Shown here piece by piece: positions 9,749 to 18,454 of a DNA stretch of 44,536 nt. The notes under the pieces were generated by a model. The model worked only from the letters and a program-made list of their open reading frames with translations. It ran no database searches and had not been told where the DNA came from. The stretch is from Roseibacillus sp. (GTDB taxonomy: Bacteria; Verrucomicrobiota; Verrucomicrobiia; Verrucomicrobiales; Akkermansiaceae), in the NCBI GenBank assembly GCA_022448985.1, contig JAKVCR010000037.1, positions 1 through 44,536 of the forward strand, read 5' to 3'. The position numbers were made by a program, and so were the translations under genes. Positions within the stretch are counted from its first letter, which is position 1. Each line of letters starts with the position of its first letter.

Positions 9749-10864
9749 ATGAGTGAATTTGCACAATTGAATCCCCCCGAACGTATCCTGATGGGTCCTG
9801 GCCCGTCCACTGTTCCTGCTCGCGTGTTGCAGGCTCTGGGGACGCCGACGATGGGGCATCTCGATCCGAACTATATCGAAATCATGGATGAGTGCTGCGC
9901 GATGCTGCGGCGGGTATTCCGGACCGAGAATGCCCTGACTTTTCCAGTCTCGGCGACAGGAATGGCGGGAATGGAGGCGATTGCAAGCAACCTGGTGGAG
10001 CGGGGTGATGAGGTGATTGTCTGTATCAACGGGGTCTTTGGAGGCCGAATGAAGGATATCATGGAGCGTTGTGGAGCCACCGTGCACACGGTGGAAGCGG
10101 AGTGGGGAGAGATCATCACTGAGGACTCCCTGGGTGAGGCATTACAGGCGTATCCCAAAGCCCGTCTCGTAACGATCGTGCATGCGGAGACCTCGACGGG
10201 TGTCCATCAACCGCTGGAGGAAATATCCAGAATGGTGCACGAGGCTGGGATGCTCCTGGTGGTCGATGCCGTGACGTCCCTCGGTGGGCATCCGGTGAAT
10301 GTGGATGAATGGGAGATTGATGCCATTTTCTCGGGGACTCAGAAGTGTCTTTCCTGTCCCCCCGGCCTGTCTCCAATCTCGTTTTCAGAACGTGCGCTTG
10401 AGGTGATGGATGCACGTCAAAGCAAGGTGCAGAGCTGGTATTTTGATGTCTCCATGCTGCGGGACTACTACTCCGGTAGCGGCACGAGGGCCTATCATCA
10501 CACCGCCCCGATTAATATGGTATATGGCTTGCGTGAGGCCCTTGCGATCGTGCTGGAGGAAGGCCTGGAGAAGCGCTTTGAGAGGCATCGTGTCGAACAC
10601 GAGCGTTTGCGAGCGGGGCTGGAACGTCTGGGGATCTCCTACATCCCAAGGCACTCGCTTCACACCTTGAATTGCGTCTCCATACCGGAAGGTGTCGAGG
10701 ATGCTCCGGTGCGGAGCCGTTTACTCAGTGAGTATTCCATTGAGATTGGTGCAGGACTCGGACCTTTTGCAGGAAAGGCATGGAGAATCGGGCTGATGGG
10801 ACACGCGGCCACGAAGCGCAATGTGGATCTGCTGCTGGCAGCGCTTGGAGAAGTGATGGGATGA
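9749..10864 (+). CDS. Class V aminotransferase, alanine/serine-glyoxylate type
   Basis: 371-aa PLP-dependent enzyme of the AGXT-like group, expected to transaminate glyoxylate to glycine with alanine or serine as donor. It begins [13 protein letters not shown] and has the [13 protein letters not shown] block. The cofactor-binding aspartate lies in [10 protein letters not shown] (Asp173) and the Schiff-base lysine in [15 protein letters not shown] (Lys199). [18 protein letters not shown] segment and a C-terminal RIGLMGHAA motif follow, all characteristic of the family. I chose the ATG at 9749 because homologues begin near MGPGP and a GGAG lies just upstream; a longer in-frame opening at 9623 adds atypical sequence. 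It overlaps the next gene by ATGA. Its place at the head of glcDEF says it removes the glyoxylate those subunits make. Alanine versus serine preference cannot be read here. Confidence 0.9.
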   Translation: MSEFAQLNPPERILMGPGPSTVPARVLQALGTPTMGHLDPNYIEIMDECCAMLRRVFRTENALTFPVSATGMAGMEAIASNLVERGDEVIVCINGVFGGRMKDIMERCGATVHTVEAEWGEIITEDSLGEALQAYPKARLVTIVHAETSTGVHQPLEEISRMVHEAGMLLVVDAVTSLGGHPVNVDEWEIDAIFSGTQKCLSCPPGLSPISFSERALEVMDARQSKVQSWYFDVSMLRDYYSGSGTRAYHHTAPINMVYGLREALAIVLEEGLEKRFERHRVEHERLRAGLERLGISYIPRHSLHTLNCVSIPEGVEDAPVRSRLLSEYSIEIGAGLGPFAGKAWRIGLMGHAATKRNVDLLLAALGEVMG

Positions 10865-12294
10865 TTGAATCGCTGACAGCGTTGCTTCCAGGTGACCGGG
10901 TCTTCACCGGTGATGTTCATCTTGCGGCCTACGAGTCGGACGGCTTGACAGCCTTCAAGACCAAACCACGGGCGGTGGTGGTGCCGGAGACCGGCGAGGA
11001 GGTCATCAAGGTTGTGCGCTGGTGTCATCAGAATGGCGTACCTTTTGTAGCACGGGGAAGCGGGACGTCCCTCTCAGGGGGATCACTTCCTGTTGAGGAG
11101 GGGATTGTGATAACTCTCAACCGAATGAACCGTATTCTGGAAGTTGATCCGGTTGACCGGGTGGCGGTGGTGGAACCGGGCGTCATAAATCTCGATGTGA
11201 GCCGTGCTGCGGAGCAGTATGGCCTCCACTTTGCTCCCGATCCTTCAAGCCAGACGATCTGCACCATCGGGGGCAACGTGGCTTTTAATTCAGGCGGAGC
11301 ACACTGCCTGAAGTACGGCATGACCACTAATCATGTGCTGGGAATGAAGGCGGTGCTCGCCAACGGGGAGGTGGTAGAATTTGGAGGTCGGAGCAGGGAA
11401 CAGGCGGGCCCCGATTTCACTGGTTTGTTTTGCGGCTCAGAGGGGCTTTTCGGTGTGGGGTTGGAATTCGTTCTGCGCCTCCTTCCAAAGGCGGAGTGTT
11501 TCCATACCGTGCTGGCAGGCTACCGCTCCCTGGAGGAGGCGGGCAATGCCGTGGCCGCAGTGATCGATTCAGGGTTATTGCCGGGCGCTCTTGAGATAAT
11601 GGATGCCCTCGCGATCGAAGCGGCCGAGGCGGCGGTGTCCTGCGGGTATCCCGCCGGGGCCGAGGCGGTGCTCATTGTTGAACTGGAGGGACCGGTGGAA
11701 AAGGTGGCCGCGGAGCGGGTGAGGTTGGATGAGATTCTGGAGAAAACCCATTCATTCGAGACGCGGGTGGCGGCCGACTCGAGCGAACGCATGACGATCT
11801 GGAAAGGGCGCAAGAGCGCCTTCTCGGCAGTAGGGAGATTGAGTCCGGACTTCATCGTGCAGGATGGGGTGGTGCCCCGGACCCGACTAGGGGAGGCCCT
11901 ACGCCGCATCAGGGAGATGTCGGAGGAGACCGGTTTTCGGGTCGCTAATGTCTTTCATGCCGGAGATGGCAATCTGCATCCGCTCATCCTCTACGATGGT
12001 CGACTGGAAGGCAGTCTGGAGGGGGCGGAGGCTCTTGCAGGACGGATTCTTGAGATGTGTGTGGAAATGGGTGGGTCCATTACGGGTGAACACGGGGTCG
12101 GAATGGAAAAACGCGATTACCTGCCGGGGATGTTTTCTGATTATGACATTGAGGTGATGAAGCGGGTGCGAGGGGCTTTTGATCCGAAGGAGGTGGCCAA
12201 TCCGGGGAAGATGTTTCCGGGTGCGGAGGCCCCATCCCTGTCCCGCCCCGGACTGCATCCGCTTGAGGAAGCTGGCGTGATTTCGAGGGAGTGA
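10861..12294 (+). CDS. glcD: Glycolate oxidase FAD subunit GlcD
   Basis: 477-aa FAD-linked oxidase oxidising glycolate to glyoxylate at the cytoplasmic membrane together with GlcE and GlcF. The PCMH-type FAD-binding domain fills roughly residues 30-215, with [10 protein letters not shown] (65-74), [21 protein letters not shown] and the long substrate/cap region after it. The C-terminal FAD-oxidase domain has [14 protein letters not shown] and [12 protein letters not shown], both diagnostic. The start ATG overlaps the aminotransferase stop as ATGA, so translation is probably coupled. The length matches known GlcD (about 480-500 aa). D-lactate dehydrogenases share the fold, but the glcE and glcF neighbours settle the assignment. 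Confidence 0.95.
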   Translation: MIESLTALLPGDRVFTGDVHLAAYESDGLTAFKTKPRAVVVPETGEEVIKVVRWCHQNGVPFVARGSGTSLSGGSLPVEEGIVITLNRMNRILEVDPVDRVAVVEPGVINLDVSRAAEQYGLHFAPDPSSQTICTIGGNVAFNSGGAHCLKYGMTTNHVLGMKAVLANGEVVEFGGRSREQAGPDFTGLFCGSEGLFGVGLEFVLRLLPKAECFHTVLAGYRSLEEAGNAVAAVIDSGLLPGALEIMDALAIEAAEAAVSCGYPAGAEAVLIVELEGPVEKVAAERVRLDEILEKTHSFETRVAADSSERMTIWKGRKSAFSAVGRLSPDFIVQDGVVPRTRLGEALRRIREMSEETGFRVANVFHAGDGNLHPLILYDGRLEGSLEGAEALAGRILEMCVEMGGSITGEHGVGMEKRDYLPGMFSDYDIEVMKRVRGAFDPKEVANPGKMFPGAEAPSLSRPGLHPLEEAGVISRE

Positions 12295-13361
12295 TGGCGG
12301 TGAAACCAGTCAGCGCAGAAGAGGTGGCGGAGGCGGTGAGAGATCATGCCCGGGTCACTCCGGTGGGCGGACGCACCAAGCCCGCTCTGGTTGGGGAAGG
12401 ACAGGAGCTGGAACTGAGCGGGTTGGCGGGGATTACCGACTATGAAGCGTCGGAATATACTTTTACAGCGAGGGCGGGCACACGGGTAAGAGAGGTCGAG
12501 GAAGCCCTGAAGAAGAAGGGCCAGTATCTACCCGTCGCTCCGCGTTTTGTGGAGTCGGGGGCGCCGTTGGGGGGCCCGGGGGCTGCGGGCGCGTCTGGCC
12601 CAGGCCGCTTTCGTTTTGGGGGATTGCGTGATTTTCTGATTGGGGTGCAGTTCGTGGACGGGACGGGTGAGCTGGTTCGCTCGGGGGGCAGGGTGGTCAA
12701 GAATGCGGCGGGCTTTGATCTCCCTAAGTTCCTGGTGGGGAGCATGGGCCGCTTCGGGGTAATGACTGAACTTTGCTTCAAGGTATTTCCCGTTCCATTT
12801 GAGATGGTTAATCTGGCGATTATTTGTCCGGATCATGTGCGCGCAGTAACGCGTCTGGCAGAAGTAGCGTCATCCCGCTGGGAGGCTGATGCGCTCGACT
12901 ATGACCCTTCTGGAAAGACGATCCGGATGAGGCTTGGCGGCCCAGGGGAAGCGCTCGATCAAATCTGCGAAGACATTGAGAATCGCTGGCCCGGGGAGGT
13001 GGAACGGGTCAGGGGAGCTACGGAATGGATGGATCTTCGGGAAGCCCGCTGGGCCCAGGGGGAGTTTCTTGTGAAGGTGCCTATTGCGCTCTCCGGAGTC
13101 AGTTCATTGGCGGACTGGGTGGACGGCTGTGGTGGAGCGGTGCGATGCTGGTGCTCTTCAGGGGGAAATGTTGCCTGGTTATCGTTTGAGGGGAGCGCGC
13201 TGGACGCGGTCGATAAGAAGCTGAGGGGAGATTTAATGGCGGGATTGATTTTTAAAGGGAGGGGCCCCAATGGGCCGTGGCTGGGGGAGCGGAGAGAGGA
13301 TGCAATTCTTGAAGCGGTGAAAGTGGCACTCGATCCCGAGGGTCGATTTCCAGAGATCTGA
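12294..13361 (+). CDS. glcE: Glycolate oxidase subunit GlcE
   Basis: 355-aa second FAD-binding subunit of glycolate oxidase. The N-terminal PCMH-like domain shows TPVGGRTKPAL, LPVAPRFVESGAPLGG and a long conserved block around GRFRFGGLRDFLIGVQ, GGRVVKNAAGFDLPKFLVGS and GRFGVMTELCFKVFP, as in GlcE. It is shorter than GlcD and lacks the GlcD C-terminal histidine motifs, as expected. The ATG at 12294 shares its first base with the GlcD stop (TGATG); a GTG three bases upstream is an alternative start. The overlap indicates translational coupling and a fixed stoichiometry in the complex. Confidence 0.93.
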   Translation: MAVKPVSAEEVAEAVRDHARVTPVGGRTKPALVGEGQELELSGLAGITDYEASEYTFTARAGTRVREVEEALKKKGQYLPVAPRFVESGAPLGGPGAAGASGPGRFRFGGLRDFLIGVQFVDGTGELVRSGGRVVKNAAGFDLPKFLVGSMGRFGVMTELCFKVFPVPFEMVNLAIICPDHVRAVTRLAEVASSRWEADALDYDPSGKTIRMRLGGPGEALDQICEDIENRWPGEVERVRGATEWMDLREARWAQGEFLVKVPIALSGVSSLADWVDGCGGAVRCWCSSGGNVAWLSFEGSALDAVDKKLRGDLMAGLIFKGRGPNGPWLGERREDAILEAVKVALDPEGRFPEI

Positions 13362-13389
13362 ACTGACTGAGCGATGAAGGAGAAAGCCA

Positions 13390-14652
13390 ATGCTTCATAA
13401 GATCGACCCGGAGAAGGTTGGACCGTTTGGAGAACCGATGGAGGAGGCCGTGCGCAGTTGCGTTCACTGCGGGTTCTGTCTTGCGGCATGCCCCACTTAT
13501 GGAGAACTGGGGCAGGAACTCGATACCCCACGGGGTCGGATCGTGCTGATGAAGGAGGTGCTCGAAGGGGGCGTGGAGATGGAAGAGGCTCTTCCCCATC
13601 TCGACGCCTGTCTCGGGTGTCTGGCCTGTGAACCGGCTTGTCCGTCAGGAGTACAGTACCGGAATCTCATCAGCCCTTTCCGAGCCCTGGCTGAAGATGA
13701 ACGTTCCCGTCCGCTTGGGGAAAAAGTGCGTCGGCGCCTGGTTTCGTTGACCCTTCCTTATCCGAACCGTTTCCGGGCCGTGGCAAGAATGGCGAAGCTT
13801 GCCAGGTCTCTTGCGGGAAGAATCCTGCCGAAGGCGATGCGTCCGATGATGGAACTCCTGCCGTCCTCGTTGCCGCCGGGGCAGAAGTTGCAGGAACGGT
13901 ATGAGGCGCAGGGTGAACGCCGGGCTACCGTTGCCTTGTTGGCCGGGTGCGCGCAGCAGGTGCTGGATCCCGATATCAACGTGGCGACCATAGAGGTTCT
14001 GACCCGTAGCGGAGCGGAGGTGCTTGTACCGCGTGGGCAAACCTGTTGCGGGGCTCTCTCCTGGCACGTGGGGGATCACCGGGCGGCCAAGGATTTTGCC
14101 CGCCGGAATATAGAGGCTTTTCCGGAAGTGGACGCCGTGATCACCAATGCAGCCGGGTGCGGGTCCGGAATGCACGAGTATCCCTTGATTCTCAAGGGAA
14201 CGGATGACGAGGAGCGTGCGGCGGAACTGGCCGCCCGGGTGGTGGATGTCAGCGTGTTTCTTGAGCAACTGGGTGGACCGGGAGAGATTCCGGATCGGGG
14301 CGAAGAGGTAACGGTTGCCTATCACGATGCCTGTCATCTCTCCAACGGGCAGGGGGTAAGGAGTGATCCCCGTCGACTCCTGCGAAGAATACCTGGCATG
14401 AAGGTTGTGGAACTTAGCGATGCTCACCTCTGTTGTGGGTCGGCCGGCACCTACAATATTGATCAACCGGAGGTGGCTGCCTCGCTTGGAGAGCAGAAGG
14501 CCCGGGCCGTCTTGGGTAGTGGCGCAAAGATAGTGGCGAGCGGCAACATCGGATGCCTGGCCCAGTTGAAGATGCATCTTGGTAAACTTGATGACTCCAT
14601 CCGGGTGCGTCATACTATCCAGGTCCTGCGGGACGCCTTGAAGGGGATTTAA
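13390..14652 (+). CDS. glcF: Glycolate oxidase iron-sulfur subunit GlcF
   Basis: 420-aa electron-transfer subunit. Two ferredoxin-type 4Fe-4S motifs lie at the N-terminus, CVHCGFCLAACP and CLGCLACEPACP. The C-terminal half holds two CCG domains, with QTCCGALSWHVGDH and AHLCCGSAGTYN plus HDACHLSNGQGVRSDPRRLL. This layout passes electrons from GlcD/E flavins to the quinone pool. A clear AAGGAG lies a few bases before the ATG. It is the last gene of the operon, 28 bp after glcE, and is followed by a hairpin. No glycolate permease or GlcC-type regulator is visible nearby. Confidence 0.95.
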   Translation: MLHKIDPEKVGPFGEPMEEAVRSCVHCGFCLAACPTYGELGQELDTPRGRIVLMKEVLEGGVEMEEALPHLDACLGCLACEPACPSGVQYRNLISPFRALAEDERSRPLGEKVRRRLVSLTLPYPNRFRAVARMAKLARSLAGRILPKAMRPMMELLPSSLPPGQKLQERYEAQGERRATVALLAGCAQQVLDPDINVATIEVLTRSGAEVLVPRGQTCCGALSWHVGDHRAAKDFARRNIEAFPEVDAVITNAAGCGSGMHEYPLILKGTDDEERAAELAARVVDVSVFLEQLGGPGEIPDRGEEVTVAYHDACHLSNGQGVRSDPRRLLRRIPGMKVVELSDAHLCCGSAGTYNIDQPEVAASLGEQKARAVLGSGAKIVASGNIGCLAQLKMHLGKLDDSIRVRHTIQVLRDALKGI

Positions 14653-14660
14653 GGAGTAAC

Positions 14661-14676
14661 ACCCGGAATACCGGGT
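14661..14676. terminator. Hairpin between converging glcF and LRR genes
   Basis: ACCCGG-AATA-CCGGGT forms a perfect 6-bp stem with a 4-base loop eight bases after the glcF stop, in the gap between convergent genes. There is no T-tract on either side, so it is a likely but not classical terminator that could serve both directions. Confidence 0.5.
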
Positions 14677-14717
14677 AGCTTCAGGGGGTGCTGGATATTT
14701 GGGTCGTGGCAGGCGTC

Positions 14718-15440
14718 TCACTCTTCCGTGAGATCAATCACGCACTGGGGGAGGGCGGTGCGGAGACGTATCCTGCCCTTGGCAGTTACTTTGGTTTCTC
14801 CCAGCCAGACTTTTTGCAGCGTTTTGATTCTAACAAGGGAGGCGATACATTTGTCGGTTACCCGGGTATTCCGGAGATTAATTTCTTTCAGGGCCGGAAG
14901 GGTGATGAGTCTGGCCACTCCGTCATCGGTTACGCCGGTGTTACGAAGACCAAGATAGAGAAGTCCCCGGATTCCCTTGAGGTGATCAAGTCCGGCATCA
15001 GTAATCCTGGTGCTGCCGATCGGGAGGTGCTTCAGGGACTTCAAGTTGGTGAGTTTCGCGAGGCCCTTGTCGTCGAGATTGGTTTGCCAGAGGTTGAGCC
15101 ATTCCAGTTTCCTGAGTTGTGCCAGGTGAACCAGACCGGAACCGGTCACTGTTGTGCCTTCCAGGGAAAGATCGGTCAGGGACTTGTAGCCACTGACGTG
15201 GATGAGGTCTTCATCACTGAGTCTGGCGGATCCGTTGAGGTTGATTTCAATCACCTTGCCGGTTTTGGGGCTCTTGAAGACATGCCCGCCCAGGGCTGCA
15301 ATTTCACGGGCAGGATCCTTGGCCTTCACCTTCGGATTGGTATCGGCCCCAAATGATTGGGCCAGGGCGAAAAGCGATGCCGACAGAATGATGAGGAGGG
15401 AGTGCACGAGGGGACAGGTATTCGTCAGTTGCAGGGTCAC
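14718..15440 (-). CDS. Secreted leucine-rich-repeat protein
   Basis: Small exported protein made almost wholly of 24-residue leucine-rich repeats. About five to six copies of the pattern L-x-x-L-x-L-x-x-T-x-V/I-T-D-x-G-L-x-x-L can be seen, for example LTDLSLEGTTVTGSGLVHL and LPIGSTRITDAGLDHL. A hydrophobic signal peptide (SLLIILSASLFALAQSFGA) precedes them. It is probably a protein-binding surface; no enzyme motif is present. The start is uncertain. The open frame reaches an ATG at 15548, but that lies inside the upstream hydrolase gene and adds non-signal sequence. A GTG at 15440 or 15407 fits the signal peptide better, though neither has a good ribosome-binding site. It lies downstream of, and probably with, the alpha/beta hydrolase gene. 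Confidence 0.75.
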   Translation of the reverse strand: MTLQLTNTCPLVHSLLIILSASLFALAQSFGADTNPKVKAKDPAREIAALGGHVFKSPKTGKVIEINLNGSARLSDEDLIHVSGYKSLTDLSLEGTTVTGSGLVHLAQLRKLEWLNLWQTNLDDKGLAKLTNLKSLKHLPIGSTRITDAGLDHLKGIRGLLYLGLRNTGVTDDGVARLITLPALKEINLRNTRVTDKCIASLVRIKTLQKVWLGETKVTAKGRIRLRTALPQCVIDLTEE

Positions 15441-15466
15441 GCAAGAGCGTTTGGAATGGGGAGAAA

Positions 15467-16270
15467 TCACTCCGGTTCCCTTGTATTGCCAGCAGCGTGT
15501 TTGATTACAAAGTTGACGAGTTCCTGGTCCTGGAACCATCCAGCCCACATGTTGTGGCCCTGGTTTTCAATCACCTTGAGAGTCATGGGGCCCCCGAGTT
15601 TCTTGTAGCGTGTCGCGACTGTGCCGGAATTAGCGTCGAGAGGAACGACGCCATCCTTGTCCCCATGGATGTGGAAAATGGGCACCTTGGCCTTGGCTAG
15701 CGGGGCGAGGCGGGCGATGGGATTGTGTTGTTCGAGAGAGGCTTTCAGTTCGCCTGCGCTCAATCCGTAGGCTCCGCATGCTCGGGAGAGACCGGGCCAG
15801 CTTGCAAGGTTGCATACGGGGTAGATCCCAGCGATGCAGGCCACTTTGTCCGGGTTCTCGGCTGCCCAGTTATAGAGCATCAACCCTCCCCGGCTCCGGC
15901 CAAGGAGGCAGGCTCGCGGGGCGAGGCCATGTTTTTCCACCAAGGTCTCATGCAGGGCGTTATAGACTTTGCGGCCGGACGGGCTGCCGTAGGATTCCCC
16001 CACGTCAATTCCGGCGATGGCTATGCCGCGAGCCAGCCAGCGTTCGAACATCCATCTTTCCTCTCTGCCAGGAAGATTGGGCAACGTCGGGGCGTACCAG
16101 ACCCATGGCATTGGGTCTGCCTTGCGTTGCTTGCTGGTGGGAAGGATGAGGAAGGCGATATGCCCCTCGACCTGAAAGGACTTGCCGGGGATGGGGAGCC
16201 GTTTCCCGCTGCCCTGGGCAGACAGGACCCCGACGAGGGTGACGGCAAGGAAGGAAAGCAATCTGATCAT
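15467..16270 (-). CDS. Secreted alpha/beta hydrolase (prolyl-oligopeptidase/dienelactone-hydrolase-like)
   Basis: 267-aa exported alpha/beta-hydrolase. A signal peptide covers about residues 1-20. The nucleophile elbow is GRSRGG (Ser126), the acid is in HGDKDG (Asp204 or Asp206) and the histidine in NQGHNMW (His239), giving a complete catalytic triad in order. The oxyanion-side sequence is not the classic HGGG. Substrate cannot be told: an ester or acylated sugar is plausible given the carbohydrate-active neighbours. It lies 26 bp upstream of the LRR gene's likely start, on the same strand, so the two are probably co-transcribed. Confidence 0.85.
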   Translation of the reverse strand: MIRLLSFLAVTLVGVLSAQGSGKRLPIPGKSFQVEGHIAFLILPTSKQRKADPMPWVWYAPTLPNLPGREERWMFERWLARGIAIAGIDVGESYGSPSGRKVYNALHETLVEKHGLAPRACLLGRSRGGLMLYNWAAENPDKVACIAGIYPVCNLASWPGLSRACGAYGLSAGELKASLEQHNPIARLAPLAKAKVPIFHIHGDKDGVVPLDANSGTVATRYKKLGGPMTLKVIENQGHNMWAGWFQDQELVNFVIKHAAGNTREPE

Positions 16271-16405
16271 GGGGCTATTGTGGGGTTAATACCGGGTCAG
16301 GGCAATCCGTAGCCTGAACAGGTCCCGGTTTTGCAATTGTAGAAGGCCTGACACTTGCCAGTTGTGGTTCCAGGGGGCAGGTTCTCCGCTCTCCGTGTCG
16401 GCACG

Positions 16406-17287
16406 ATGAATGAGGGTGAGATCTTTGCAGTCCTGGCCGCCCTGGTCTGGTCTTTCTGTGTGATCCTGATGCGGATCTCGGGATTCCAGATTCCGCCGGT
16501 GGCTCTGACTGTTTTTAAGGGCGGGACCGCTACGATCTTCTTCGTCATTGCCATTCCGCTGGTGGGAGAATCCTTTTTTCCCACCTTGTCCGCGCGCAAT
16601 CATTTCCGCCTGATGGTGAGCGCTATTCTGGGCATCACGATCGCTGATACGCTCTATGCCGCGGCTCTCAACCGGCTGGGGGCGAGCCTGCAGGCTCTCG
16701 CCGGGGTTATGTATTCACCCTCCATGGTGGCTGTGGGGTTCCTGCTTTTTGGAGAAATGCTTGGCGGGTGGGAATTGTTGGGAGGAGCCCTGGTGGTGGC
16801 CGGGGTAGCGGTCGGAATGCGCAAGACCGAGGATGTAAGGAGTCATCGAGATCTGGTGGTGGGAGTTGCCATGGCGGTCAGTTCTCATCTTATCATGGCA
16901 TTTGGGATTCTCATGGTAAGGGATGTGATCCGGGAGCATTCGGTTGTCTGGATTTCAGCGTACCGTTTCCTGGTAGCTACTGTTGTGTTAGCGGCCATAG
17001 CCTCCATCCGACTCCCAGCTCGCGAGGTATTCTTGGGGTATCTTCGGCGCGATATCTGGAAGATCATGATCCCGATGAGTTTTCTGGGTCCCTTCATGGG
17101 GACAATGTTGTGGACCGCGGGGTTCAAGCACACGACCGCAGGCCGCGCAGCGATCTATAATCAGCTCTCGACGGTCTTTATCATCATCCTGGCAGTCCTC
17201 TTTCTCAAGGAGCGCCTGACAATGCGCAAGGTCCTGGGAGTTGTCCTTGCGGTGGGTGGGGCGGTCGTGGTGGCCATGCAGAAATAG
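16406..17287 (+). CDS. EamA/DMT-family transporter
   Basis: 293-aa polytopic inner-membrane protein with about ten hydrophobic helices in two homologous EamA halves, typical of drug/metabolite transporters. The first half begins LAALVWSFCVILMR and includes GVMYSPSMVAVGFLLFGE. The second half contains AGFKHTTAGRAAIYNQLS and ends ILAVLFLKERLTMRKVLGVVLA, the usual family signature near the last two helices. Substrate is not predictable from sequence. I chose the ATG at 16406 because it starts directly at the first helix; the open frame extends 51 bases upstream without support. It stands alone, opposite the hydrolase gene across 135 bp. Confidence 0.88.
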   Translation: MNEGEIFAVLAALVWSFCVILMRISGFQIPPVALTVFKGGTATIFFVIAIPLVGESFFPTLSARNHFRLMVSAILGITIADTLYAAALNRLGASLQALAGVMYSPSMVAVGFLLFGEMLGGWELLGGALVVAGVAVGMRKTEDVRSHRDLVVGVAMAVSSHLIMAFGILMVRDVIREHSVVWISAYRFLVATVVLAAIASIRLPAREVFLGYLRRDIWKIMIPMSFLGPFMGTMLWTAGFKHTTAGRAAIYNQLSTVFIIILAVLFLKERLTMRKVLGVVLAVGGAVVVAMQK

Positions 17288-17324
17288 GTCGCCCACAGGC
17301 CGTTGTTGGGGTTAGCTGACAGTG

Positions 17325-18440
17325 ATGAAGCGTCGCTCCTTTCTAGGCTCTTCCGCTGGCGTCACGACCACTCTTCTTGCGGGGACGATCGGGCGGGGGG
17401 CTCAGCCAGCCAGAATACTGGGCACAAAAGTGGTGAGTCAGTTGCCGGACCTCTACCATGGCTGGCCTACTCTGGCCCGGCGGAAGAATGGGGAACTTCT
17501 CCTGGTGTGTTCAGGTGGCAGGGAGCAGCACGTGTGCCCGTTCGGACGGACGGACTTCATGCGTTCGACTGACGGGGGAGAAACCTGGTGTTTTCCGCGG
17601 GTTGTGATGGATGGACCGATTGACGACCGTGATGCGGGAGTTCTCGAGACCGTCAAAGGCAGCATCCTGATCACCAACTTCACGTCCCTCGCCTACGAAC
17701 CGCAATTGAAGAACAGGGGAAAGCGCTGGCAGGTTGCCCACAATCGTGCGGATGCGGAAGGGCGTAGGAAGTCTCTGGGAACCTGGATGATTCGCTCAAC
17801 CGACGGGGGGCTGACCTTCTCCGGTCGCTACCGGGTGCCGGTCAATAGTCCGCACGGGCCGGCTCAACTGGGTGACGGACGGCTTCTTTACGCGGGAAAG
17901 GCTCTCTGGACTGAGGAATCAAAGGTAGGAGTTTGCGAGTCGAAGGATGATGGGCAGACCTGGTCGTGGTTGGCAGATATTCCGACGCGGAAGGGCGACA
18001 ATCACAGGGAGTATCATGAGTTGCATGCAGTAGAGACCCCGGAGGGAATACTGGTGGCGCAGATTCGAAATCATAACAGCGTCAACTCCGGCGAGACCCT
18101 GCAGTGCGAGTCAACTGATGGCGGCAAGACCTGGAGTGACCCACGTTCGATCGGGGTGTGGGGATTGCCTTCGCACCTGCTGCGTCTCAGGGATGGTCGT
18201 CTCCTCATGAGTTACGGTCACCGCCGCAAGCCGTTTGGGAATCAGGCCCGGGTGAGTGAGGATGGCGGGAAAACCTGGTCGGGTCCGGTCATTATTTCAT
18301 CTGATGGCCATGGGCATGATCTGGGATACCCTTCGACCGTGGAGCGGGATGATGGGAAACTTGTGACCGTCTGGTATGAAAAGATGGCCGGTTCCCCCCG
18401 GTCCGTTCTGAGACAGGCAGTCTGGATGCTGGGGTCCTAG
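17325..18440 (+). CDS. Sialidase-like BNR-repeat protein, Tat-exported
   Basis: 371-aa protein of the sialidase/neuraminidase beta-propeller superfamily. The N-terminus MKRRSFLGSSAG is a Tat-type signal. Five Asp-box motifs are visible: STDGGETW, STDGGLTF, SKDDGQTW, STDGGKTW and SEDGGKTW. Bacterial members either release terminal sialic acid or act on other glycans; PVC genomes hold many uncharacterised paralogues, so exo-sialidase activity is only a family-level guess. The ATG at 17325 is preceded in frame by a GTG at 17322, which is less likely. It converges tightly on the haem-binding gene, with a 14-bp gap. Confidence 0.87.
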   Translation: MKRRSFLGSSAGVTTTLLAGTIGRGAQPARILGTKVVSQLPDLYHGWPTLARRKNGELLLVCSGGREQHVCPFGRTDFMRSTDGGETWCFPRVVMDGPIDDRDAGVLETVKGSILITNFTSLAYEPQLKNRGKRWQVAHNRADAEGRRKSLGTWMIRSTDGGLTFSGRYRVPVNSPHGPAQLGDGRLLYAGKALWTEESKVGVCESKDDGQTWSWLADIPTRKGDNHREYHELHAVETPEGILVAQIRNHNSVNSGETLQCESTDGGKTWSDPRSIGVWGLPSHLLRLRDGRLLMSYGHRRKPFGNQARVSEDGGKTWSGPVIISSDGHGHDLGYPSTVERDDGKLVTVWYEKMAGSPRSVLRQAVWMLGS

Positions 18441-18454
18441 ACCGGTTGCGCTGC

